From positions 14,581,918-14,645,917 of the forward strand of contig CM119269.1 in the NCBI GenBank assembly GCA_051294375.1: DNA of 64,000 nucleotides, given 5' to 3'. The notes under the pieces were generated by a model. The model had not been told where the DNA came from and made no database searches. It saw only the letters and a program-made list of their open reading frames with translations. This DNA comes from Paraspadella gotoi (Eukaryota > Chaetognatha). Of the stretch, positions 50,401 to 60,362 are shown in pieces (within the stretch, counting starts at the first letter, position 1; the number at the start of each line of letters is the position of its first letter). Both the position numbers and the translations under genes were made by a program.

Positions 50401-53400
50401 AAGAAGGACCCGGGACGGTCATCACCCACCGATCGGTTATTGGATCTGAATGCGAACCCACATCAACGGTATTTGAGTTTTTATCCATTTACAACTTGAT
50501 GTCATTAAACTTGTTTATTTCCATTACTTGTTGTTGTGCTGGTCTTTACTACAGTAGCAGTGGAGGAAAGAATCACACATATCTCTTGGGTAAAATTGTT
50601 TAAAGCCATTTTTATATTGCGCGTTAAAATCAATTTGAAATGTTTTTAAAATTAACCTGAGGCTCTGTCGTTCGCTGCTTCTCGATTTAAGAATAAATAT
50701 GTTTTCTTGTTTAATGTTGAATATGTTAAGTGTCGCATACGGTTTTATTCAAACTTAGAAGTAGTCATTATGTAATTTCGTGTCACCGTCGTCGTTTTGT
50801 TCTTTGTGTCAATCCGCCCAGCGCCGTCTTGGCGACGCCACGCACGCCAGGCTTTCGAGTTCAGCCTCGGACGCCACGGAGCCACCCAACTCTGCCGAGG
50901 ACCGATCTTTTTCGTCTCCGGCGCCGGCCGACGAGCCGGGTATCGCCGAGGACGGGTCTGATCTCGATTCGCAGTCCCGCGCCGCACCTGCTTTTAAGGC
51001 GCGCGGACCGCCGGCCGTCTTCAATACAACACAAAACCAGCAGCAACCCGTGGCTAAGGTTGAGCCGTTGCAAAGGAGCCTTGCCGTCGTGGCCGAGACA
51101 GACGAACAAGAATCGCCTTCGCCGCCGGCCAAGGACGCCGAAAAATCTCTCTCCGTCGCCGAAAATATGGATGCAGTAAGAGTTGTTGGCTTTTTACGTT
51201 AATCACCATTTTGTTGGCTCATTCACCATGACGGGCTTTTTATTTTCTCACTCCGTTTTATGTTTGTCTCGTGAAATTATGTTCCAAAGTTTACTAATTA
51301 GTCTCATTATGCTCTTTACAATCATACTACGTACCTATTTCTCAATCTACTTGCCTAGGATGAGGAGGATGACAATGAGCCTTTGGACATGGGATGGCCC
51401 ACCACAAACAAAGAAAGGATCGTCTACGTTCTTGTCTTCCCTATCACCGCTATCCTTTGGATAACTATCCCGGACGTCAGGAAGCCGGTTTGTTTGTTTT
51501 ATCTCGGTTTGAACAGTGTTCAATGAAAATAAAATTCTGATCTTTTGAAATACAGTCCTGTGAAAAAAAGGACACCCTAAAACATAAGTTACATAACGTA
51601 AATTAATATTATTAAATTCATTTATTATAAAAGATATGTTAATGTTTGTTTATGGAAAAAAGAATTAGATACAAATTTGGTTAAAATTTAACCAACCATT
51701 TGTAAGCATTGATTTTTTTAAAAATAAGTACTCAAACAGAGCTTTAGAACAAAACAAGTTTGAGCAAACGATGTCCGATCTGGCTAAGATAATTTAGTGG
51801 TAATCAGCTAAACAGATGATAATCATTATAATTATTTGTGATCTCTGCAGATCATAACAAAACAAATCATAACTGACTTCTTAATAAATCTATGAAATAT
51901 ATCTATAAATCGATTGATCTATAAATCTATAAATCTATTGATCGCTTTGAACTGTTAACGCACCACAATTAATATTTTATAATTTAAAAAATATTTTATC
52001 AATAAATATAATAATTTAAATATTTTGTTCATTATTTTTACTTGAATAGTTTTTTTTAAATCATAATTTTTTTAACTTGTATAATTTATTCAATTTGCAT
52101 TATTTTTTTAACTTGTATAATTTTTTAAACTTACTTTATTTTTTTAGCTAAGGATTGCAATGATAATCAATGCGATAATAGTACATATGATAATAATCAC
52201 AATGATGGTCCGATGAATGTGACAGGAAAATTCGTATCTCATTCAAAATTCATAATATAGATAATAAAGAGGGAGAGAAAAATAACTAATTTTTACTAGA
52301 TCATAACGTTATAAATCATAACAGATTTCTCAATAAATCAATTTAAAAATTTATCAATAAATCTTATTTAAAACGCTGGCTATATGTATATTGTATAAGA
52401 TTTAAGAGTGTCCGTATTTTTGTGCACAGGACTATTACGTTAAATTGTTCACTTCTTAACAATTTAGAATGTAATTATTATTAGCCATATACTTATTTTA
52501 TAAATGCAGAGGTGGCGTTCATTTTTCCCCTTCTCCTTCATAATGTCAATTATATGGATCGCGGCTTTTTCCTATCTCATGGTGTGGATGACCAAAGAAA
52601 TAGGCGTTACTCTCTGGATCCCCCAAGAGGTTGGTTATTTATCCCCCTGTTTTCCTTTTTTTGAGGAAATGGACCGCATTCAGGATAATAATATTATTGA
52701 TACATGCCACTAGTACCTGTCAGTTTTAAAATTACAATAACTGTAGTCAGAACTCTCCATCGCATCCACTCGAACGATTCCACAGAATTAACGGCTCGAG
52801 GCGAAATTTCTCACCTGTTTATCATTTATCATTCTTGCTTCTCCCATCACCCCATCACCCGTGGGCCACATAGGTGATGGGCCTGTCGTTCCTGGCGGCG
52901 GGAACTTCGGTTCCGGATCTCATCACCTCCGTCATCGTCGCCCGGAAAGGACTCGGCGACATGGCGGTCTCTTCCTCCGTCGGCAGTAACATCTTCGATA
53001 TTACAATCGGGTACAGATCATTCTTCACCTCCGCGTCTTAGATGTGGAGAAGTTTGTAACGACAATGGTTCGTCATCTTTTCTTTTAAATTATTTCTCAT
53101 GATATAATCACACGTTTATCAGGCTTCCGTTGCCGTGGCTGATATACACACTCGTCAACGGTCACCAGTACACAGTGGTCAGCTGCGGCCTGTTTTGTTC
53201 TGTTATTATGTTATTCGGGATGTTGTTTGTTACCGTCACCTCCATCGCCGTTTTTAAGTGGAAAATGACAACTGGTGAGAAAAATCTAATCTAAGGCTAA
53301 GTTGCTTCTTCCAATTTTTTAATGTTTACTATTAATAATGTCATTATTGCAGGTATGGGTTTGGCGATGATTGGACTATACCTCGTTTTCCTCGTTCTTT

Positions 53401-53468
53401 CCATTTTGTTGGAGCTCAAGGTTCTAATATGCCCACAAGTTGGCGCAAGTTGCCCTAATGACATTTAA
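44457..53468 (+). CDS. SLC24A (NCKX): K+-dependent Na+/Ca2+ exchanger (NCKX/SLC24), complete
   Basis: This plasma-membrane exchanger removes Ca2+ (with K+) in exchange for Na+. Exons: 44457-44616, 45039-45253, 45348-45486, 45649-45789, 45879-46069, 46807-46892, 47276-47338, 47429-47518, 47593-47674, 47746-47992, 49199-49322, 49425-49548, 49700-49857, 50369-50468, 50822-51175, 51359-51487, 52510-52629, 52874-53010, 53123-53274, 53353-53468. The total is 2928 nt, 975 aa, with every junction in phase. Residues about 38-53 are a membrane anchor or signal after an Arg-rich tail, and an extracellular loop follows. The first membrane bundle with alpha-1 is about 175-360. A long Ser/Ala/Pro-rich cytosolic loop spans about 365-765. 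The second bundle with alpha-2 runs from about 780 to the end. Glu242 (GGSAPELF), Asp856 (TSVPDLIT) and Asp883 (GSNIFD) correspond to the Ca2+ and K+ binding residues of NCKX2. The length resembles NCKX1 or insect Nckx30C more than the shorter NCKX3-5. An upstream 5'UTR exon is likely because a strong acceptor (TCGCATAG) ends at 44445. Confidence 0.93.
45879..46069 (+). CDS. SLC24A (NCKX): NCKX exon 5: alpha-1 repeat
   Basis: This exon encodes [20 protein letters not shown] and [18 protein letters not shown], the alpha-1 repeat that forms half of the ion-binding site. The Glu in SAPEL is present. It joins exon 4 (45649-45789), whose first membrane segment reads [20 protein letters not shown]. 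Confidence 0.95.
48197..48808. mobile_element. Short-inverted-end dispersed element, copy 2 (in NCKX intron 10)
   Basis: Begins GCCGGATCTGCC and ends GGCAGATCCGGC, a perfect 12-bp inverted pair. It is preceded by ACAAGTTTGAGCAAAC, as in copy 1. Being inside an intron, it does not disturb the reading frame. Confidence 0.55.
48883..48948. repeat. Perfect 27-bp inverted repeat (long hairpin)
   Basis: Left arm 48883-48909 and right arm 48922-48948 are exact reverse complements, with a 12-nt loop. It lies in NCKX intron 10, about 75 bp after element copy 2, and could be the end of a separate foldback insertion. Confidence 0.85.
49199..51175 (+). CDS. SLC24A (NCKX): NCKX cytosolic-loop exons (low complexity)
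   Basis: Exons 49199-49322, 49425-49548, 49700-49857, 50369-50468 and 50822-51175 encode the variable intracellular loop. It is Ala/Ser/Pro/Thr-rich, with several Ser-Arg stretches and an acidic end ([14 protein letters not shown]) carried by the next exon. Sequence similarity to other NCKX loops is not expected here. The assignment rests on open, phase-matched frames and splice sites, so alternative splicing of one or more of these exons is possible. Confidence 0.8.
51755..51800. repeat. Related element start, copy 3 (in NCKX intron 16)
   Basis: ACAAGTTTGAGCAAAC followed by GATGTCCGATCTGGC matches the left end of copies 1 and 2. The other end was not found, so it may be truncated within 51488-52509. 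Confidence 0.4.
52874..53010 (+). CDS. SLC24A (NCKX): NCKX exon 18: alpha-2 repeat
   Basis: This exon encodes [19 protein letters not shown] and [12 protein letters not shown]. The Asp in VPDL and the Asp in NIFD are 27 residues apart, the same spacing as Asp548 and Asp575 of NCKX2. The second is the residue linked to K+ dependence, which supports NCKX rather than the K+-independent NCX family. Confidence 0.95.
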
Positions 53469-53674
53469 GCATAATGGAAACAAAAAATAATCTTAAAAAA
53501 ACATATCGCGCTATATATTTAAAGTATTTGATAAAGAGATAAAACTCACTTGAAATATTATTATATTTCGATTAAAACTACTACAGTGCATGTTCGATAC
53601 TGTTATATTATAAAGTGACGTTCCGTTTTATTGCCTTTTTGAAAAAGAGTGAATTTGCGTGACAAACATTTATA

Positions 53675-53680
53675 AATAAA
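53675..53680 (+). terminator. Candidate polyadenylation signal of NCKX
   Basis: AATAAA about 207 bp after the TAA stop at 53466-53468, in AT-rich DNA. Confidence 0.4.
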
Positions 53681-55249
53681 TAATTTATAGTTATTGAAAT
53701 AACTTTTAAATTAAAACGATCTGGTTTGCCTTGTTCTTTGTTCCGTTCGGATTGATTTGATTTTAAGCCGTTACTCTGCTACTTTGCTAGTTGTTCGTGG
53801 GTTTACCCTAACGGTATTTTGAATTCATACCCTCAAGAGAATTTTCAGAACAAAAATTATTTTTTTCCAAAGAGTATTCGTTGTATATTATTACTGTACG
53901 TTTATTATTAGTAACTAAAATGGTTTGTGAAGTTTATAATTTTTTTTAAAATCTAGTCATTTGTGGTGTTTTATTACGGTTTGCCTAGTAGATTATAGTT
54001 CTTCTGTATTTTCAATTTTTATAAAACACCGTTATCAATCACCTCCATTGGCATAAAACACTCTGACTGAACATTTACGTTGTACTCATATTTGAGTAAT
54101 ATATGTATTAAGTATAACATTCTAACATATGAAAAACCGCATAACGCACTCTTTAGTTAACTAGTAATATAAAAATTAGAGAGGAAACAATATTAACAGC
54201 TATTTAAATACATCTAACAGAAAAAACTGTTTCAACAAACGCATTTTGTAATAAACCAAGTTGGCACTCATATAATATGAAACTTTTAAAATGATTTTAA
54301 GTAGATAGATTTTATAAAGTGACACAATATTGAATTTTATGGCTCTTGTTTTGGGCCGGGCATATTGGTGGCTGAGGCAAAATAGAAGGGAAATATGAAA
54401 AAAAAGTAATTATATAAACTTAACGAAGTCACTTTTAAATCGGTTTAATTTTTTTTTAAACGGCCAATAGATCGAAAATACATATAATAAAATGCCATTT
54501 ATAAATATTTCCTTAAACCTTTTTATATCATTCTTTTAGTAATCAAAAACTTTTAAATTTAAGCTACAAAATGTAAATAACAGTGTAGTTTCCCCAATTA
54601 AATGCACTAAATCCAACACAAAAGATTTATGATGGTGGGATATTAAATTTATAATTATATTAAGATTGTGCGTTTGAGATAGATAGAGCGATCCGAATGA
54701 AGGGCTGAGAAAAGGTCAGGGTGAGTAAAAAAGAAGTATACAGAATGATTAAAAAAAGAACTCTAAAAAAAACTTTGGGGCTAGGAAAGGAAACATTTAA
54801 AATTATATATTGTCTAATGTAGACATTATGTAGAAACTTTCAGTACGTTGCGTTTAGAATTAGAAAAGAGTCTCAGTAATGTAATATTGTTTATGACTAG
54901 CAATATAGCAATACCTCATGTCATTAATTTGCGTCAAAAAAAAAAATTGTTTAAGTAACATTTTTGGATTCAAATCTAATCTCGAATTTGACTAAACGGT
55001 TCTGCTTTCAAATGTAGCTTTGATTTTATTTCTTCCTATAATTTATAAATATAACGATGACATGGTCATTCTTTTTCTTTATTAACATTCAATAAAAAGT
55101 AGTTTCATCCGGTTCGAACCGGTCGTAACTGGAATTTTCTCGAGGCAGCATGACGAGACAGCAAGAGATCATTTCATCATCCGAGCCTCGTTGCTTGCCA
55201 CAGCGTCGACCTCGCTCGCGTGCGCGCCGAGCAACCAGAATTCTTGACG
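53681..55249. other. AT-rich intergenic DNA after NCKX
   Basis: No ORF, splice pattern or repeat stands out. It is poly-A/T rich throughout. Confidence 0.7.
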
Positions 55250-55622
55250 CTGATTGGTTCTTTCTGCTTCCATAAAAACCGCGAGTGCGTCGTAACTGAC
55301 GTCACCGTAAACTATAGTGATTTCGATTGGCCGAGTCTTCGACAAGTTGGAAGTTTTCCATAAAGCAGTATTCTTTAGTTCTTATGGTGAAAGTTAGGGT
55401 GTCCTACGCTTTAAGCTGGTAAAGCTGAACAGGGATTCGTTGATTCGTAGTTTTTCAATGAGACCATCTTTGACGTCACGGTCGTAAACAGAAATAAGGT
55501 CACGAGGACGGAGAGAGGAACACGCTGTCTTGGAAGCGGCGCCTTTTTTTTTACGTCGGTCGAGAAAATAAGTCAAACATCGGTCGCCTCAGTTCGTTGA
55601 TCTTTTTCCGGGTGGGTTCTGG
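55250..55622 (+). promoter_or_regulatory. Promoter-like region with two CREs and two CCAAT boxes
   Basis: Two perfect TGACGTCA sites (55297-55304 and 55472-55479) and two inverted CCAAT boxes (ATTGG at 55253 and 55326) lie within 230 bp of CpG-rich DNA, in an AT-rich neighbourhood. A strong donor (CTGG|GTGAGA) follows at 55622, fitting a 5'UTR exon. It may drive the SLC6 gene or another + strand transcript. Confidence 0.4.
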
Positions 55623-55965
55623 GTGAGATCCGGAGCTTTAGTTTTAATTAGGTAATAAAGCGTTTGCCGAGTTTGAATTCACTCTGCGGTTAAAAATTAA
55701 ATGACAGACTTGTTGACAAGAGTTATCCATTTATGGATTTTTGACATGTCAAAGCGTTTGTATAGGGCGTTTTATTGAAGGATTTTGGCGATTTCAAATT
55801 CAAGAAAAGTTTTTTTCATTTTTTTTTTTTTATTTGGTAATATCTTTTGCGAGTTCATTCAATAACTTAATTGCGGAAAACTTGGACAAATGTCAGTATA
55901 GACTAATTAAATAACACCTTGAATTTTCATACTTTATTTATGAATAATAATTTTGGGTAAATTTT

Positions 55966-56003
55966 AGGGGGGGTGAGGGTTAGGGGTGGTTAGGGTTAAA
56001 AGG
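55966..56003 (+). repeat. G-run cluster with TTAGGG units
   Basis: G-runs in a row include two TTAGGG hexamers. It resembles a short degenerate telomere-type tract and meets the usual pattern for a G-quadruplex. Confidence 0.5.
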
Positions 56004-56283
56004 GTTTATGGTACTTGGGAAGAATTTTTTTAAATTAAGTATTTTAATTATTTTTTAAAAGACGCCAATTCCCCGGTCGGCGAAAGTTTTGCCATAATTT
56101 ATATTTTCTAAATTTGTGTTAATAATTTTCTTTCCTTGACAATTAATTTGCCGACGATCGAAAATCATTCTTTTTTTTCAAAGACTTGGTGTTTAAAACA
56201 TTCAGCCTAAACTTAAACTTTAATGTTTTAATATTTTTTTTCTAGATATTTTGGTGCTGAGATACATACATGTACTTAAAAAA

Positions 56284-57170
56284 TTATGCGAAAAAGTCCG
56301 ATATAGTTGAAATTTCATAAAATCGTTCATATAGCTTTTTAACTTCTGTCCTTTGTGGTCGTTTTTTCAAATCTTTCGTCACAGGTTCTAAAGTTTGTGA
56401 ATATTTGCTTATAAAATTCCAAATTATCACAGAAATAAGAACTTTTTTCGTTGTTACTTGTTTAAAACAAAATTTGCTCTTAACATCACCGCTGTCTTCC
56501 GAAAACAATTTAATGAAAAGCACATGCGATTCCGATTTCTGTTCTCCATCCAAAGCAACGATTGTAAACAGAAGTAGTTGTGAAAAGAGAACCCTATTTT
56601 TTTGTCTTTAAACCCTTTGCATTCATTTAATTTTTTATCTCAAATCGGAAGTTTGCTGTATTTTTTTAGTGCCCTTAGAGCTTAACCTGAAAAAAGAGAT
56701 TTACTATAATTTGTTTTCAACAAAATAAATATTGGATTTAATTTTTTTTTGTTTTTGGCCTTGAAAAGATGTATTAGGGTCATGCCTGGTCTTCTGCCGC
56801 GACCCAAACGTTTTTCGACATGCCCCATCGATAAATTACATGGCGGTTCAATTTGCCTTCTGTCGATAAAAATTTTTTAAAAACCGCAAAATTAAAGCGG
56901 GAAGCATAACGTTTTTTGAAGGGGTGCAGTCAGAAGTTTGCGATCCACGTGCTTGCTTCAAAACCGGGGTCGAAAGAGCTCTCGGCAAATTGAATCTCCG
57001 AAAAAAATTTGCTTTTAATTTGGGATTTGTCTTCAAAAAATTCTCTTTTTCATCTATGAACATTTTTTTCGTATCTATCGTTAGTTGGCAATCCCTCCAT
57101 ATTTCCAAGGAATTGTAAAGACGACCGAATTCCGGAAAAAACTGGTTGCTTGAACACGTGTCCTCTATTG
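56284..57170 (-). pseudogene. Protein-like ORFs on the - strand, possible gene or remnant
   Basis: Two - strand frames stay open: about 57170-56848 (ending FLKNFYRQ, stop) and about 56600-56284 (containing GEQKSESHVLFIKLF and KKLYERFYEISTISDFF, stop). Amino-acid composition looks more like protein than the + strand readings. There is a good acceptor between them (CTCTTTTTTCAG near 56690), but I could not connect the frames. A short upstream - strand ORF (MLGLRSSSDWKVETY) sits near 57480. No homology recognised; it could be an old inserted gene fragment. Confidence 0.22.
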
Positions 57171-58055
57171 AACATTAATTTTCCTGACTTAAATTTTTTA
57201 TGTATTCACAATAGTTGAATTGTATTTAATTTCGCATAAAATTGGATTTTTCAAATAATTTACAACGTAGTCTGAAAACTGCCATTGCTTCGATATTTGA
57301 TTTAAATCCTTTGATATCGTTTACTTTCAGTTTTATTAATCGGATTTTGTTTCAAAAATTTTAGAGCAGCTTTGAAAGAAAAAAAACGAAAAGAAAATTG
57401 GCACGAAATTTTAAATTCTTGGAGCCTCTACATAAGTTTCCACTTTCCAGTCTGACGACGACCGTAATCCCAACATCTTTAAAAAGAAATAAGAAAGTTT
57501 CATAATTAAGCCGTTAATAATTTAGGTAATTAAAATTTTGCTTCTGATTATATTTATATAGCGATCTTTGTCTCCGTTTTTTTTTTTCTTTTTCTTTTAA
57601 ATTTTAAAGAAGCGAAGTAAACTTCCTCCTTTTCTTTCCCACTCTATTTTATGATTCTCGAACCCACATTCGCCTTTAACATTTTTGCTCCCTGTTGCAA
57701 TAGCATACCTCCCTCGCGAAAAAAAACAAAACATTTAATGAGATTTTTAGTACGAAAGAACCTAAAATATTAAATATTAAAAAATCCGCCTTAACGATTA
57801 AGATGATGAAATTTGAAACTTCTTTCCAGCTCGTTCGCCATTGCTGCTGCGGGACTGCCGCAAGCTATCTCACATCCTCACCCGTGAAATCGTCTGCGGG
57901 GAAAGTTTTTTTTTCTTTTTCGGCGCTGAAAGAAACTCGAAACCTTCTCTCAATAAATTTATCAAAAAGGAAAAAAAAAGAAATAAAAATTGAGTCGCGA
58001 ATTTTTTACGAATAGTCACGTTGTCATGTTTTACTGACAACTTCAAGAAAATCCC

Positions 58056-59378
58056 ATGAGCGTCAAAGAGCTTTTAACCCGACACAAAACCCAGAATATC
58101 TCCAACTTTTACAAGGTGAGAAGGATGAGGCTTTTTCAAAATCCAAAAAATAAATCTGTATTGGAAAAATTTAGCATTTACTATTTTCCAGTCAGTTATT
58201 TTTCTTTCTTTCGAGCAATGTATAGAAATTTTATTACCCACTCAAGTAAGAATCCTGGGCTGAAGTTAAATTTTCGTTGAATATAATCTGGTAATAGGGT
58301 TCAGCATTCTGCATTCTCATCTTTATTGCTTCACTAAATTTTTTTTAAGCCTTTGTCACTCATCAGAAATTGTGTTTTTTGAATTTAAGAGCCGGGACCA
58401 GAGCATAAATCATTAATTAAAGTAATGATGATAACAACCTACTGCGACGAATGTATTCGAATATAGAGATGCATTTGCTCTCTTCGCTTAGACCCCAAAG
58501 GTCAACGTCATCAATTATTAAAACAACTATTTTTTTTTCCTTAATACGTTCCTTCAGAAATTGTTTCTCGGTCCCAGAGGTCAAATCAAATGAGATTAAT
58601 CAAATCTTGTTGATTTTTTAATTGTGGGAACGGATTCGGTGCAGTTAATTTACGTTAACGAGCCACTTTGCTCTTTCTCGGCTCAATGAAGGACCATCCC
58701 CTCTGACCCTCTGAGCTTTGACCCTCTGACCTCCTTTGACCCTACAGTAGCGGTAGCCGACCAAATTTTAATGGGAACGCAGGAAACAAATCCATTATTG
58801 GTTATTGTTCTACAAAAACGTTCCGAACCACGAGTAATTTGCTAATTAAAAATTATTATATTGCTATATGTCAAAAAAATTTTTTGGATATTTTTAAGTT
58901 TTTTAATTGATTTCTGAGAGAGCTCCAAAAGTTAAGCAAAAAATGTAATTACTTTTTAAAATATTGATGATTTATTAGTGAAATTTAGCAAAAACTGTTA
59001 AAATAATCGGATGATGATGATGAGGATTTTTTTAAAAAGCTTTTCCCAATACTTAAAAAAGAAATATACTTTGTGTAGACAACTTTTCATAAGCTATCTG
59101 AATCTGCTTTTAAAAATAGAAAATTCAAGAAAACATATGACATTTCTTATCTATAAATATTTTATAAATAATTACTAGTGCTTCTAGCCATTTTTAAAAA
59201 AAAAAGGTCCATTGAAAGTTTTGTCAGAAAGGGAAGGTTCCCAAATGAAACTTCTGACCATTGACATAGATTGGTCCTACAAAGAATTGTTTTTCCTTTT
59301 CCCGTTCTCTTCGACCAGGACCCGGAACCGTCTTCCGTCGTCTCGAGCGAGGATTCGGCATCCGAGGTCGAGGACTAA
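58056..59378 (+). CDS. Two possible exons of a small unassigned + strand gene
   Basis: An ATG ORF at 58056-58115 (MSVKELLTRHKTQNISNFYK) ends exactly at AAG|GTGAGA. It has an in-frame stop shortly upstream. At 59318 a good acceptor (TCGACCAG) opens the matching phase-0 frame DPEPSSVVSSEDSASEVED, followed by TAA at 59376-59378. Spliced together this would be only 39 aa. It could also be the tail of a longer gene whose other exons I did not find. No family is recognised. The link between the two exons is an inference. Confidence 0.25.
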
Positions 59379-59594
59379 AAAGGTCGCGGATTCGGTCGGA
59401 TCGCTGAGAGACGACTTTCTCCCGAAGGAGGAACCTCGTTTTAAATCCAAGTTAGCTACGTAGAAAAAAAAAGTTTTTATCGTTACATCCTCCAAGCTTT
59501 TTACGTACTTTTTCATCATATTGCGTCTTTTAATCACAAACCATATTTTTTTACCTTCTCAAGTCTAACATCTTTTAACAAGCCTAATATAACC

Positions 59595-59610
59595 ATGTCG
59601 TGGCCTAAGG
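59595..59610 (+). CDS. Candidate first coding exon of the SLC6 gene
   Basis: ACC ATG encodes MSWPK and ends before GTGCGT in phase 1. It joins the SLC6 frame if the acceptor is the AG at 60366-60367 (GAAAG|ATGTC), giving [13 protein letters not shown]. The stronger acceptor at 60362 would need a donor in phase 2, and I did not find one. So the true start may be elsewhere. Confidence 0.3.
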
Positions 59611-60362
59611 GTGCGTTTGCTTGCTATTTTTCTCTTACTTTTAGTCGTTTTTTTTCTTTCCCTTCTCTCTTCCTCCGTCTCTCTCTTCCTGTCCATCTCT
59701 ACTATTTTTAACTTGATCGTCTCACCCTTTCAACTTCTTGTTTTACCAATTTTAATTCTTATAGTTTAAACATGACGTTTTTAAAACATTTCTAATCAAA
59801 ACATGGTTAAATTTTATTCTCTTTCTCCACCCCCAGCTTCCGCTGATAACAATACTCAACTTCGATTCGGTCCAACTCATCGATCCGTTATCTCCAAATA
59901 ACTAATTAATCTCCAATTCACGAATCGACCGTCTCGCGGCCTTTCTTACCTAGAACCTCTTCGCAGCGAGGTCAAAAGATTAATTCCTCCATCCTATTCC
60001 CCCCAACGAGATTCTTCGCTCAAAAAAAAAACAACAAACAAACAAAAAACAATATACCTAAATAAAACATACAATCGTGCAATTAACAAATATAATCCCC
60101 GAGCTTCGTAAAATTACGAAACGATGAATAAAGAAAAGATGCAGTTCACGGCTCTCACTACAACGGGATCCAATGACGCAATCGAAGGCCTCGATTCCCA
60201 TCCTCAGCACCTCAACTTTAGGTTGGTTATATAGCGAGATCCTCGGATGTTGTTTTTGTGTGACTCTTTTCCGGTAGAATATAAAAAAAATCTTATCCGA
60301 TCGTAGAGGTAGAATTGGAAAAGATCGGGGACGAATTTCGGATAATTTTTCCGATCCTTCAG

